DNA from: Paraburkholderia ferrariae NBRC 106233
Lineage (GTDB): Bacteria > Pseudomonadota > Gammaproteobacteria > Burkholderiales > Burkholderiaceae
Direction: 5' to 3'
Length of the DNA: 64,000 nt
Assembly: GCF_000685035.1 (NCBI RefSeq)
Contig: NZ_BAYB01000023.1
Span: forward strand, 62,001 to 126,000
Shown piece after piece: positions 7,311 through 16,113 of this stretch (position 1 is its first letter; each line of letters starts with the position of its first letter). The notes beneath the pieces are model-generated. The model searched no databases. It saw only the letters and a list, made by a program, of their open reading frames with translations, and was not told where the DNA came from. The position numbers and the translations under genes were made by a program.

Positions 7311-8144
7311 TCAGTGCGCCGCCTTTCCAGCCTCCACCGTGTTCAGGCGTTCGATCACTTGCGTCCGCTTGCGCAGATAAGCCGCGAAATATTGCACAAA
7401 CCCTGTTTCCTTCGCCATATGCTTCAGGGCGTCGAGTGCCAGCAGATCGTCGCCGAACTGGGCTAGCATCGCATTGCCGATCGGCAGCGTAACGGGGTTG
7501 AAGTGGCGGACCTTCCATTTGGACTGCGTAGCGAGAATCAACGACGCGATACGTTCGATAACGAACACCTTGGCCGGTGCATGCTGAGACTGGTACTTGA
7601 CGTCGCCATTGAGCTGCTGGCCAAGAAGGCTGTCCCCCGCTTCGGCAACGTCGAAGATTTGTTCGCATTTTTCGAGCCATTGCTGCCAGAAGGCAGGCTT
7701 GGCGACGAAGTAGTTGCAAAAAATAGTTTGCTGCGAACTCATCACGATCTCGTTGACCTTCAACTCAGGGGCAATCAGTTTCGCCGTGTCCTCGACGATG
7801 GGGCCGATGCCGGGATGGCAAAGTGCCGCGTGCTCGAACGCGTTCTGAAAAAGCGCCGCCTGGTCGAAGAACGGTGAGAAGGCCACGACGTCGACGTCGT
7901 CCGGCATGCCGTTCACGAACGCCTTCGCTTCCAGGGCCGTCAGCCCGGTCTTTTCCGTGAATTTGGGCGACAGGAAGCCATAGCGGGCGTTCGGGTCCAG
8001 CGTGTTCTCGCGCAAAAACCGCCGCATGGGCCAGTACTCGCGCCAGTCGGGACGCTGCCCGGTGTTGTCGAGCGGGATGAAGCCCGCATCGATCTGATCG
8101 AGCGTCGCGTCCGAATAGTAGATCTGGAAGATGTGGTTTTTCAT
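7311..8144 (-). CDS. Unrecognised protein in the flagellin glycosylation locus
   Basis: 277 residues, soluble (no signal peptide or membrane segment). The start MKNHIFQIYYSDATLDQID and the later acidic run MPDDVDVVAFSPFFD (residues 79-93) recall small GT-A-like glycosyltransferases or their accessory domains, but I cannot place it in a family. It starts 6 nt after the stop of the TPR glycosyltransferase gene and so belongs to that transcript. It is followed by a 304-nt gap with a new regulatory element. A role in flagellin glycan assembly is inferred from position only. Confidence 0.7.
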   Translation of the reverse strand: MKNHIFQIYYSDATLDQIDAGFIPLDNTGQRPDWREYWPMRRFLRENTLDPNARYGFLSPKFTEKTGLTALEAKAFVNGMPDDVDVVAFSPFFDQAALFQNAFEHAALCHPGIGPIVEDTAKLIAPELKVNEIVMSSQQTIFCNYFVAKPAFWQQWLEKCEQIFDVAEAGDSLLGQQLNGDVKYQSQHAPAKVFVIERIASLILATQSKWKVRHFNPVTLPIGNAMLAQFGDDLLALDALKHMAKETGFVQYFAAYLRKRTQVIERLNTVEAGKAAH

Positions 8145-8150
8145 TGCAGG

Positions 8151-11027
8151 TCAGTGCGGCAATTCGGGCACTTCGAACGATTCGGCAGGCAGGCCCTCGC
8201 ACCACCGGCGCCACATGGCGCGCAGCGCGCGGCTCATGCCGTCGGCAACAGCTTCTGGCCGGAACATGGGAGATTGCGCGCAACGTTCGCGCATGCCCGC
8301 GCGCAGCGCGGCGAGCCTGGCGGGATCGGAGCCGAGCGCGACCGCGCGGCGCACGTAGTCGTCCTTGCCGGTTGCGATGAAATCGTGCAGGCCGACGTGC
8401 GACATGGCGGTGAGGCCGCTGCGCCCCGGGACCGTTTGCGACGGCAGTGTCAGCGTCGGCACGCCCATCCAGAGCGAATGGAGTGCGGTAGTGAGACCGG
8501 AGAACGGGAAGCTGTCGAGACAGATATCGACATGGTGGTGCTGCTGCAGATAGACGGGCACGCTCGAGCGCGCCCGGAAATCGAGCCGCTCGCTCGCAAT
8601 GCCTTCTTCGGCGAACCATTTGGCCACCTCGCCGTTGCCGCCGTCGCGCGGCATGGCGCCGATCAGCAGGCGTGCGGTTGGCATTTCGCGCAGGATGCGC
8701 GCCCACAGGGCGATCACGTCGCGGCGGAGTTTGTCGAGCCGGTTGAAGCTGCCGAAGGTCACGTAGCCGTTGTGCAATTGGGGCAACAGGTTGACCGGCG
8801 GGCAGAGCCGGTCCGCTTCGAACGGAGCCAGCGCGGGCAGGTACGCAATCTTCTCCGTGAACTGGTTGCGGAACTGCTCGGACGGCACCCAGAAGCGGTC
8901 TGCAATGAAGTAGTCCACAGCGTCGAGACCCGTCGTACCCGGGTAGCCGATCCAGCATGCCTGGATCGGCGCCGGCTTGCGCGCGAGCGTGAGCAGCCGG
9001 TTCATCGCCGTATGGCCGGAGAGGTCGATCAGGATGTCGATGCCGTCCGCACGAATGCGTTCGCTCGCCTCGTCCTCGGTCATGCCCACAACGTCGGTCC
9101 AATGGCCGAACAGACCGCGCAGCCGGGCCGTCACGTGGTCGTTCTTCGCCGTATTGGAGTAGGCGTGCAGAGAGAGGCTGGCGTCGCGGCCAAGCGGTGC
9201 GAGCACCGGTTCGATGAAGCTTGCGACCGCATGGTGGCAGAAGTCGCCGGAGATGAAGCCGATGCGCAGCTGCCGTTGCGGATCGCGGCTGTTCGTGTGG
9301 GGCTTCCAGTGCGGCTTGAGCGGCGCCTCGAAGTGCTCGGCGAAGCGGCGGTGGGCGGAGAAGACTTCGGCCGGCGTGACGGTTTCGCTATGAGTCAGGC
9401 AGAACGCGAGATTGTTGTACATCATCGCGTTGTTGGGGTCGAGGAGGGTGGCCTGCCGGAACATGTCGGCGGCATTGTCGAGACGCCCCTGTTTCATGAG
9501 CGTCACGCCTAGCGAGTTATACGCGAGCGGGGCTTTGCTCACCTCGATCGCGCGGCGGCCGAAACGCTCGGCTTCGTCGAGCCGTCCCAGATCCATCTGG
9601 ATGACGCCCATCAGGCGCAGACCCTCCGGGTGGTCGGGATTGACTTCAAGCAGATGGCTGCAGTTGTGGTAAGCGCCCTCGAGCTCATGGCGCAACTGCT
9701 CGAGTCCGGCGAGCACCGCGAGCGCATCGACATCGTCGGGAATCCGCGCGAGTGCGTTGCGGCAGTTCGTCATCGCTTCGTCGTAGCGGCCGAGACGGTG
9801 CTGCGCAATGCCCACGACCTTCCAGGGAAATCCGTGCCACGGATAGCGCGCGGCGGCTTCGAGACCGCCCTTGAGCGCGGCTTCGATATTCCCCTGATTG
9901 AAGAGCGCGGCGAGCGCGTGGAATTCGCTCTCTTCGGCCTGCGTCAGCGGCCGGGCCTTGGGAGCGTCCCGGCTTACCGTTGCGCCCGCGTGCGGGGCCG
10001 GCTGGGCAGCGGATTGTCCTGCCGCCGGCGCGGCTCCAGGGCCAGCCTCGGACTTCGGCACCTTGACGGCCTGCTGCGTCGAAACCTGCGTCATGATGTT
10101 GATGAGCGTGTCGATCGCCGGTCCGGAAAGGCCGCGCTGCTGCGCCATTTCGAGCGCCAGCCAGGCCGCCTTCAATTCGTCGTTCTGCAGCAGGGCATCG
10201 ATGTAGTTTGCCCAGTACTGCAGATTGTTCGGATCGGCGCCGATCGCTTTCTCCAGCATCGGAATCGCGGCTGCGGGCTGGCGCAGGCGGATCGCAATGA
10301 CACCGAGCCCGTGGTTCGCAGCCGGATGGTCGGGATAGGCTTCGAGCACGGTCCGATAGTACGGTACGGCTTCTTCGTAGCGCGCGGCGCTATTGAGCGC
10401 GGTGGCGGTGTGCATCGCGCGTGCGGCGTCGAGGTGGGCGCCGAGTTCGCGATCCGTCTCGCAGAGCGCATGCGCTTTCTCGAGCGGGCTCAGGGCGCCC
10501 TCCAGATCGCCGCGCCGCAGATGCGCATAGGCGAGCGTTTTCCAGCCGAGCTCGTGGTCCGGGCAGACCTCGGTCATCTGCTTCGCGAAGGTCTCAGCCT
10601 TGTCGTTCTGGCCGCGTGCGAGCAAAGCATGGATGGCCGATGCGAGGCCTTCGGCGATGGGGTCCTCGCCGGGGGCGTCGAGCGGCGCGTGCGCGTCCTC
10701 GCGGTGAGCCGCGTGCAGCGAGAATCCATGGGCGCGTGCGGACTCGCGTACGCGCTGGGCCTCGTCGTGCTGGCCGCCCGCGATCAGCGCATCCACGTAG
10801 CTCGACCAGAACTGGCGGCGTTGCGGGGCGGCGTCCAGGGCGTTCTTGAACAGGGCGATGCCCTCGGGTATCAACCCCATTTGCAGATGCAGGAGGCCGA
10901 AATTGTGATTGGCGTCGGGATTTTCCGGTTCGCTCAGCAATATCGATCGATAGAGCGCTTCCGCTTCGGCGTAGTGCTCGGTGCGGTGAAGGTTGACTGC
11001 CTGCTGGAGTTCTGCGTCGATGGTCAT
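8151..11027 (-). CDS. TPR-containing O-linked GlcNAc-transferase-like glycosyltransferase (GT41)
   Basis: 958 residues. The N-terminal 560 or so are tetratricopeptide repeats, seen as recurring A..LYR...P..PDA..N.G motifs (for example ALYRSILLSEPENPDANHNFG), split by an Ala/Pro/Gly linker near residues 310-350. The C-terminal 370 form the SPINDLY/OGT-type catalytic region: LRIGFISGDFCHHAV near the domain start, DILIDLSGHTAMNRL, PIQACWIGYPGTTGLDAVDY, YVTFGSFNRLDK, and DICLDSFPFSGLTTALHSLW for UDP-sugar binding. GT41 enzymes modify Ser/Thr of proteins. Lying just downstream of fliC-fliD-fliT, it is the best candidate for first-sugar transfer to flagellin. ATG 11027 is preceded by GAGGAC. Copy B of the duplicated element lies 110 nt upstream. 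Confidence 0.88.
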   Translation of the reverse strand: MTIDAELQQAVNLHRTEHYAEAEALYRSILLSEPENPDANHNFGLLHLQMGLIPEGIALFKNALDAAPQRRQFWSSYVDALIAGGQHDEAQRVRESARAHGFSLHAAHREDAHAPLDAPGEDPIAEGLASAIHALLARGQNDKAETFAKQMTEVCPDHELGWKTLAYAHLRRGDLEGALSPLEKAHALCETDRELGAHLDAARAMHTATALNSAARYEEAVPYYRTVLEAYPDHPAANHGLGVIAIRLRQPAAAIPMLEKAIGADPNNLQYWANYIDALLQNDELKAAWLALEMAQQRGLSGPAIDTLINIMTQVSTQQAVKVPKSEAGPGAAPAAGQSAAQPAPHAGATVSRDAPKARPLTQAEESEFHALAALFNQGNIEAALKGGLEAAARYPWHGFPWKVVGIAQHRLGRYDEAMTNCRNALARIPDDVDALAVLAGLEQLRHELEGAYHNCSHLLEVNPDHPEGLRLMGVIQMDLGRLDEAERFGRRAIEVSKAPLAYNSLGVTLMKQGRLDNAADMFRQATLLDPNNAMMYNNLAFCLTHSETVTPAEVFSAHRRFAEHFEAPLKPHWKPHTNSRDPQRQLRIGFISGDFCHHAVASFIEPVLAPLGRDASLSLHAYSNTAKNDHVTARLRGLFGHWTDVVGMTEDEASERIRADGIDILIDLSGHTAMNRLLTLARKPAPIQACWIGYPGTTGLDAVDYFIADRFWVPSEQFRNQFTEKIAYLPALAPFEADRLCPPVNLLPQLHNGYVTFGSFNRLDKLRRDVIALWARILREMPTARLLIGAMPRDGGNGEVAKWFAEEGIASERLDFRARSSVPVYLQQHHHVDICLDSFPFSGLTTALHSLWMGVPTLTLPSQTVPGRSGLTAMSHVGLHDFIATGKDDYVRRAVALGSDPARLAALRAGMRERCAQSPMFRPEAVADGMSRALRAMWRRWCEGLPAESFEVPELPH

Positions 11028-11139
11028 TTCGGTCCTCGATTGCGCGCGTTCGGATCTGAGCCCTGCCGGCGATGGATGCGGCGCGCGGCCAGCCAGGCCG
11101 CGCGTTGGCAGCGCTCAAAACGGGCGCATTTTCCTGTGA

Positions 11140-11203
11140 TTAGTCTAGTGAGGCGCGCGTGGGACGATTGGCCGAGCAAAGGCCGGATTGCCCCGCATTT
11201 CGC
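11140..11203 (-). promoter_or_regulatory. Duplicated upstream element, copy B
   Basis: Partner of 7210-7273. The 12-bp block TTAGTCTAGTGA (plus strand) and the 13-bp block CCCCGCATTTCGC are identical in both, and the lengths between them are exactly equal. It lies between the fliT terminator and the TPR glycosyltransferase start, oriented towards that gene. Confidence 0.6.
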
Positions 11204-11240
11204 GGCCTTGCGGGCGCAGGCGTGGCCGGGACCTGAAACG

Positions 11241-11265
11241 AAAAAGCCCGCGCAAGGCGGGCTTT
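11241..11265 (-). terminator. Rho-independent terminator of the fliC-fliD-fliT side
   Basis: Stem AAAGCCCGC / GCGGGCTTT with a 5-nt loop and a run of A on the plus strand (T on the minus transcript), about 60 nt beyond the fliT stop. It separates fliT from the glycosylation transcript. Confidence 0.85.
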
Positions 11266-11327
11266 CGGGGACATGACGAACCCGGGCTGGGCCGGGGCAG
11301 GCTGCGGACTACTGTGCCTGCCAGGGC

Positions 11328-11645
11328 TCAATACCGCGCCATGCTCTGGTACTGGCGCGCAGCGTTCATGCCGGCAACGGCCGCGTGATACTCGTGCGAC
11401 AGTTCGGTCTGCGCCGTGCGCGCGGCGTCGAGCCGAGCGATGTCCAGTGCCCGGATGCGCTGAATCAGTTCGAGCGAAGCCGGCTCCTGCGGCACGGCAA
11501 TCCTGTGCAGCAGCGGCGAACGTTCGCTGGTGATGCGCGATGCGCGCCGCCAGTCGGAGAGCTGGACCGCCTCTTCGATTTCCAGTGTCATCGTATAGAC
11601 CTGCTCGACCAGCTGCGTCTGGTTCATCTGCGCGTTCGCGTTCAT
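11328..11645 (-). CDS. fliT: Flagellar export chaperone FliT
   Basis: 105 residues, all helical in character, matching FliT: the cytoplasmic chaperone that binds the C-terminus of the filament cap FliD and in enterics also restrains FlhDC. It starts 18 nt after the fliD stop, so it is co-expressed with its client. Gln/Glu/Arg-rich helices (for example LEIEEAVQLSDWRRASRI) and the family's usual length (about 100-120) support the call, as does the fliC-fliD-fliT order. A terminator follows about 60 nt downstream. Confidence 0.85.
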   Translation of the reverse strand: MNANAQMNQTQLVEQVYTMTLEIEEAVQLSDWRRASRITSERSPLLHRIAVPQEPASLELIQRIRALDIARLDAARTAQTELSHEYHAAVAGMNAARQYQSMARY

Positions 11646-11663
11646 TGCCTGGTCCTCGACGGA

Positions 11664-13214
11664 TTACGAGCTCTTGTTGAGCGTGCCCGAGCTGTTGGAG
11701 CCGCCGAACAGCGCGGTCAGGTACTGCTGGTTGCTGTTCGTGGTCGCCATCAGCGTGTTCAGCGCCGTGAATTCCGCATTGTATTGCGACGTCAGCTGGC
11801 TCGAATAGGCCGTTAGCGCGTTGGTCTGCGTGGTCACGCTCTGCAGGTCGGCGGTGAGCGCGCTCGTGCGCGTATCGAGCAGGCCGCCGGTTTGCGTATA
11901 GGGCGTGGTCGCTGCGTTGATCTGCTGCGCGATACCGTTGGTCAGGTTGAACACCGCGGCTACTTGCTGCGGGTCGCTCTGCACGGCCGTGCTGAGCGTC
12001 GACGAATCGAGCGAGAGCGTGCCGTCCGCATTGAGCGTGATGCCGAGGGAAGCGAGCGTGCCCGTCACGCCGTCGCTCGAAACACTGCTACTCACGATGT
12101 TGCCGAGCGCGACCTGCAGGCTGGTCGTGAGCGAATCGCCGAGCAGCGGGCCGCCGCCGGAGCCGGCCGCGGCAGTCGAATCGAAGGACGTGAGCGAGCC
12201 GATCGTGCTCATGAGCGAGTTGTAGGCCGTCACGAAATTGCTGATGTCCGTGACTTCGGTGGACGTGTTGGCCGCCACCGACACCGTTTGCGCGCCGTTC
12301 GTCACCGCCGCCGAGGTCAGGTTCATCGTCACGCCGCTGATGACGCTGCTCACGGTATTGCTCGGACTCGTTGCCGTGGCGCCGTTCACCGTCATGATGG
12401 CGTCGAGCGCGGCGGAGGTCTGTTTCCAGGTGCCGCTGGACGGGCTGATCGTCGAAGTGCTGTTGGCCGTGGCGTCCACCGCGGCGGTCGTCGTCACGTC
12501 GAGGCTCTGGAGTGCGGAACTCGACGTCGAGCTCGCCGAAATGTTGATCGTGTTCGACGCGCCGCTGTTGGTGGCCTGGAGCACAAGGTGCTGGCCGTCC
12601 GAGCCGGTGATCACCGAAGCCTTCAGGCCCGGGTTGTCGTCGGCCGAATTGATGGCCGAAGCGATCTCGCTCAGGCTGTCGTTCGACGAATTGATGTTGA
12701 TCGACATCGAGCTGCTGCCCACCGAGATGGTCAGCGCACCCGTGCCGAGCGATGCCGCCGCGGTCGTGGAGAACGCAGTGGAGGTGAGGGTCTGCGCGCT
12801 CGCGATCTGCGAGACGTTGACCGTGTAGCTGCCCGGCACGGCGCCGCTGCCGGCCGTGGCCGCGATGCCGGTGCCGCTGGCCGTCGCCGTGAAGGCCGTG
12901 AGCATCGAGCCGTTATAGAGCGGTGCGGAGGCGACCTGCAGACCCGAGATCGAGGCCATGAGCTGGCCGATCGCCGTGATCTGCGTGTTGTCGTTGGTCG
13001 ATTCGGCCGTCAGCGAGGCCGTCTGGCCGGCAACCTTCGAGGTCACGAGTGCGGAGACGAGCGACTGCACGTCGATCGAGCTGTCGCCGGTTGAGCCGCC
13101 GATAATCGACTGGGCGGCTTCCTGCAGCGCGCTCTGGGCTGCGGCCTGCGCGGCGGCGGCCGCTTGCTGTGCCGTGGTGGTCGTGCTGCTGGTCGAAGAG
13201 GTGACAGTCGACAT
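11664..13214 (-). CDS. fliD: Flagellar filament cap protein FliD
   Basis: 516 residues from ATG 13214 (CGGAG upstream; a longer frame to 13298 lacks homology). FliD forms the cap at the filament tip that folds incoming flagellin. The D0/D1 N-terminal part has IDVQSLVSALVTSKVAGQTASL. The middle is Ser/Thr/Ala-rich with GLKASVITGSDGQHLVLQATNSG, a flagellin-hook IN-type segment, and the C-terminal part has VTDISNFVTAYNSLMSTI followed by a coiled-coil region ending in LNTLMATTNSNQQYLTALF. There is an unusual Ala/Gln run at residues 13-35. It lies downstream of fliC after a terminator, so it has its own promoter. Confidence 0.95.
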   Translation of the reverse strand: MSTVTSSTSSTTTTAQQAAAAAQAAAQSALQEAAQSIIGGSTGDSSIDVQSLVSALVTSKVAGQTASLTAESTNDNTQITAIGQLMASISGLQVASAPLYNGSMLTAFTATASGTGIAATAGSGAVPGSYTVNVSQIASAQTLTSTAFSTTAAASLGTGALTISVGSSSMSININSSNDSLSEIASAINSADDNPGLKASVITGSDGQHLVLQATNSGASNTINISASSTSSSALQSLDVTTTAAVDATANSTSTISPSSGTWKQTSAALDAIMTVNGATATSPSNTVSSVISGVTMNLTSAAVTNGAQTVSVAANTSTEVTDISNFVTAYNSLMSTIGSLTSFDSTAAAGSGGGPLLGDSLTTSLQVALGNIVSSSVSSDGVTGTLASLGITLNADGTLSLDSSTLSTAVQSDPQQVAAVFNLTNGIAQQINAATTPYTQTGGLLDTRTSALTADLQSVTTQTNALTAYSSQLTSQYNAEFTALNTLMATTNSNQQYLTALFGGSNSSGTLNKSS

Positions 13215-13308
13215 GGGGGCTCCGTACTCGCTCGTGAGAGCGTGGCTGCGATTGTATCCGGACGGGTGATCGAGCTTCGAAAACCGCCACAGGCGCAACG
13301 CCTATGGC

Positions 13309-13358
13309 AAAAATGGCTGCGCGGGCGCGCCGTGTGAGAGGTTCACGGCGCGCCCGCG
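13309..13358 (-). terminator. Strong terminator downstream of fliC
   Basis: Perfect 14-bp stem GCGGGCGCGCCGTG / CACGGCGCGCCCGC (13321-13357) with a 9-nt loop, then a short T-run on the minus transcript at 13315-13310, about 30 nt past the fliC stop. It allows very high flagellin expression without overrunning fliD. Confidence 0.85.
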
Positions 13359-13386
13359 TTCAGGGACCGAAGTCCGTTTGACTACC

Positions 13387-14859
13387 TTACTGCAGGAGCT
13401 TCAGAACTTGCTGCGGCTGCGAGTTCGCTTGCGCGAGCACCGAGATACCGGCTTGTTGCAGAACCTGTGCCTTCGAGAGGTTGGCGGTTTCCTGCGCGAA
13501 GTCCGCGTCGGTGATCTGCGATTGTGCGCTCGACAGGTCGGTCGACTCGGCTTGCTGCGACGTTGCGATACCCGTCAGACGGTTTTGAGCTGCACCGAGC
13601 GTTGCCTGGATGTTGTTGATCGTCGCGAGTGCGTTGTCGATCGATTCCATCGCCAGGTTTGCGCCGGCCGTCGTGCTGACGTTGACCTGGGCAACCGAAG
13701 TCGGCTGGTTCATGAAGTTGATCTGCTGCAGCGAGTCGCCGGTCGCGCTGGCGGTGGTCGTTGCGGCCGAGCTGCTTGCACCGTAGACCGTGCTGCTCGG
13801 CGTGCCGGCCGAACCGAAGCTGATGCCCGTACCGCCCGACGAGAAGATTGCGGCTGCTGCTGCGCTTTGCAGCTGGTTGCCGTTCTGGTCGAAGTACGAG
13901 AAGCCGCCCGAGCCGTTCGATTCGACGGTGATCGACGTGATGACGTTCGCTGCACCTGCCGATGCCGCCGAACCCGTTGCCGAGTTGAGGTTCAGGCCCG
14001 AGAGCACGCCCATCACCGTGCCCGACGCTGACGTCGAACCGCCGCCCGTGAAGTTCGAGTTGATTGCCGCGAGTTCGTTGGTCAGGCTGAGGCCGTTGCT
14101 CGTGCCGCTCGCGAGGCCGATGCTCGAGATGCCGTTCGAACCGCCCGTCACCGTGAACAGGTTGCCCGTGACCGAGCTCGACAGAACCTGGTTGTTCTGG
14201 TCGGTGAACGTGAAACCGCCCGTGCCGTTCGCGAGGATGTTGATCTGCGTGATGGCGCCCGTGCCGCCCGACGAGTTGGCCGCGCCGGTCGAGGTCAGGT
14301 CGAGACCCGTGATCGTGCCGACCGTGTTGCCAGCCTGCACCGTGCCGTTACCCAGCGATGCTGCCGAAACGCCCTGGCTCAGGTTGATCGAGATGGTCTG
14401 GCCGACGTTCGCGCCGACTTGCACCGAAACGTTGCCGGCCGTGCCGTTCAGCAGGTTGATACCGTTGTACGTCGTTTGCGACGCGAGACGGTTCACTTCC
14501 GAGATCTGCTGCGCCACTTCCTGTTGCAGAGCCGACTGGTTGCTTGCCGACAGCGAACCACCTGCCGCTTCGTTGGCGAGCTGGCGGATGGTTTGCAGGC
14601 TTTGCGTGATCTGGCTCAGACCCGTGCTGGCCGTCTGCACCATCGACACGCCGTCGTTCGCGTTCGAAACGCCTTGCGTGAGGCCGTTGATCGCGGTTTG
14701 CAGGGTCGTCGAAATGGCGAGACCGGCTGCGTCGTCCGCTGCGCTGTTGATGCGCTTGCCCGACGACAGGCGGGTGATGGCCTGCGAGAGTGCGCTGCCC
14801 GAACCATTCAGGTTTTCCTGAGCAACGAGCGACGGGATATTACTGTTAATGCTAAGCAT
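13387..14859 (-). CDS. fliC: Flagellin FliC
   Basis: 490 residues, the filament subunit. N-terminal D0/D1 is canonical (MLSINSNIPSLVAQENLN, then LSSGKRINSAADDAAGLAI) and so is the C-terminus (ITDADFAQETANLSKAQVLQQ, ending in LKLLQ). The central D2/D3 region is Ser/Thr/Gly/Ala-rich, suited to O-glycosylation, and holds a tandem duplication of about 75 residues (181-255 and 282-356). Its ATG has ACGGAG in front and a FliA promoter 46 nt upstream. A cluster of sugar-modifying genes and a GT41 enzyme follows fliD/fliT, so the filament is probably glycosylated. Confidence 0.98.
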   Translation of the reverse strand: MLSINSNIPSLVAQENLNGSGSALSQAITRLSSGKRINSAADDAAGLAISTTLQTAINGLTQGVSNANDGVSMVQTASTGLSQITQSLQTIRQLANEAAGGSLSASNQSALQQEVAQQISEVNRLASQTTYNGINLLNGTAGNVSVQVGANVGQTISINLSQGVSAASLGNGTVQAGNTVGTITGLDLTSTGAANSSGGTGAITQINILANGTGGFTFTDQNNQVLSSSVTGNLFTVTGGSNGISSIGLASGTSNGLSLTNELAAINSNFTGGGSTSASGTVMGVLSGLNLNSATGSAASAGAANVITSITVESNGSGGFSYFDQNGNQLQSAAAAAIFSSGGTGISFGSAGTPSSTVYGASSSAATTTASATGDSLQQINFMNQPTSVAQVNVSTTAGANLAMESIDNALATINNIQATLGAAQNRLTGIATSQQAESTDLSSAQSQITDADFAQETANLSKAQVLQQAGISVLAQANSQPQQVLKLLQ

Positions 14860-14904
14860 GGAATTCTCCGTAGAGGCAAGAGTCTGAAAAACCTGGCCAC
14901 GTTG

Positions 14905-14931
14905 AAATCGGCGGAAGCTTTCTTTCGTTCA
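14905..14931 (-). promoter_or_regulatory. FliA (sigma-28) promoter of fliC
   Basis: TGAA-N15-GCCGATTT on the minus strand, against the consensus TAAA-N15-GCCGATAA. The -10 ends 46 nt before the fliC ATG. Confidence 0.85.
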
Positions 14932-15171
14932 TTGCTGGCCGCCTCAGTGAAGGATGACGGCGGGGGTGAAAAAAACTTGAGGGGCCCAATCGATAATCCC
15001 GACCCGATTGGGCCTGGCCCGCCGCCCTCCGGCCGCCGCGCTGCAGCGGCGGCGGGCGCGGCGTATGCTTTGCGGGTGATTTCGATTTCGAACCCAGGCG
15101 TTATGGAATCCGGGCCGGCGCCCAGGTACCAAAGTGCTGAAGCGCCAGCCCGGACCGACACCGGAGACATC

Positions 15172-16113
15172 ATGGAACTACGCAGCATCGGCAACGCTGC
15201 CTTGCAGGTTGCGCCGCTCATGTTCGGCGGCAATGTGTTCGGCTGGACCGCGGACGAAGCCACTTCGTTTTCGATTCTCGACGCCTTCACGGACGCCGGC
15301 CTGAACTTCATCGACACGGCCGACGTGTATTCGGCATGGGTGCCGGGCAACCAGGGCGGCGAGTCGGAGACGATCATCGGCAAATGGCTCGCGAAGAGCG
15401 GCAAGCGCGAGAAGGTGGTGATCGCAACCAAGGTGGCGAAGGATGCGCGCCGCCCGGGCCTCGCTCCCGCCAATATCGCCGCTGCAGTGGAGGATTCGCT
15501 GCGGCGTTTGCAGACCGACTACCTCGACGTCTATTTCTCGCACGAAGACGACCAGAAGGTGCCGCTGGAAGAGACGCTGGGCGCCTATCAGCGTCTGATC
15601 GAAGCCGGCAAGGTCCGCGTGATCGGGGCTTCGAATTACAGCGGCGCGCGTCTGGAGGAGGCGCTGGCCGTGTCGCGCAAGGCCGGGCTCCCGGCGTATC
15701 AGATCATTCAGCCCGAATACAATCTGTATGACCGCGCCCACTACGAAGCCGACCTCGAACCCGTGGCGCTGGCCCAGAAGCTGGCAGTCGTGCCCTATTA
15801 CAGCCTCGCGAGCGGCTTTCTCTCGGGCAAATACCGCTCGCGCGAGGATCTTTCGAAGAGCGCGCGCGGCTCGCGGGTGGAAAAGTACCTGGATCACCGC
15901 GGCGTGCGCATCCTTGCGGCGCTCGACCATGTTGCGCAGCGCCATGGCGCCACGCTGGCGGCCGTGGCGCTCGCGTGGCTGATCGCGCGGCCGAGCATCA
16001 CGGCGCCCATTGCCAGCGCAACTTCGCTGGAGCAGTTGCAAAGCCTCGTGGCGGCGGTGCACCTGAAGCTCGATCCGGCGGATATTCAGGCGCTCAACGA
16101 CGCCAGCGCCTGA
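15172..16113 (+). CDS. Aldo/keto reductase
   Basis: 313 residues from ATG 15172 (CCGGAG upstream). NADPH-dependent (alpha/beta)8 oxidoreductase of the YajO/Tas-like aldo/keto reductase group. The family tetrad can be seen: Asp in FIDTADVY, Tyr in DVYSAW, Lys in VIATKVAK and His in VYFSHEDD. The cofactor-binding end has PIASATSLEQLQSL. The natural substrate cannot be told from sequence. It diverges from fliC with 312 nt between the start codons and is not part of the motility system by function. Confidence 0.9.
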   Translation: MELRSIGNAALQVAPLMFGGNVFGWTADEATSFSILDAFTDAGLNFIDTADVYSAWVPGNQGGESETIIGKWLAKSGKREKVVIATKVAKDARRPGLAPANIAAAVEDSLRRLQTDYLDVYFSHEDDQKVPLEETLGAYQRLIEAGKVRVIGASNYSGARLEEALAVSRKAGLPAYQIIQPEYNLYDRAHYEADLEPVALAQKLAVVPYYSLASGFLSGKYRSREDLSKSARGSRVEKYLDHRGVRILAALDHVAQRHGATLAAVALAWLIARPSITAPIASATSLEQLQSLVAAVHLKLDPADIQALNDASA

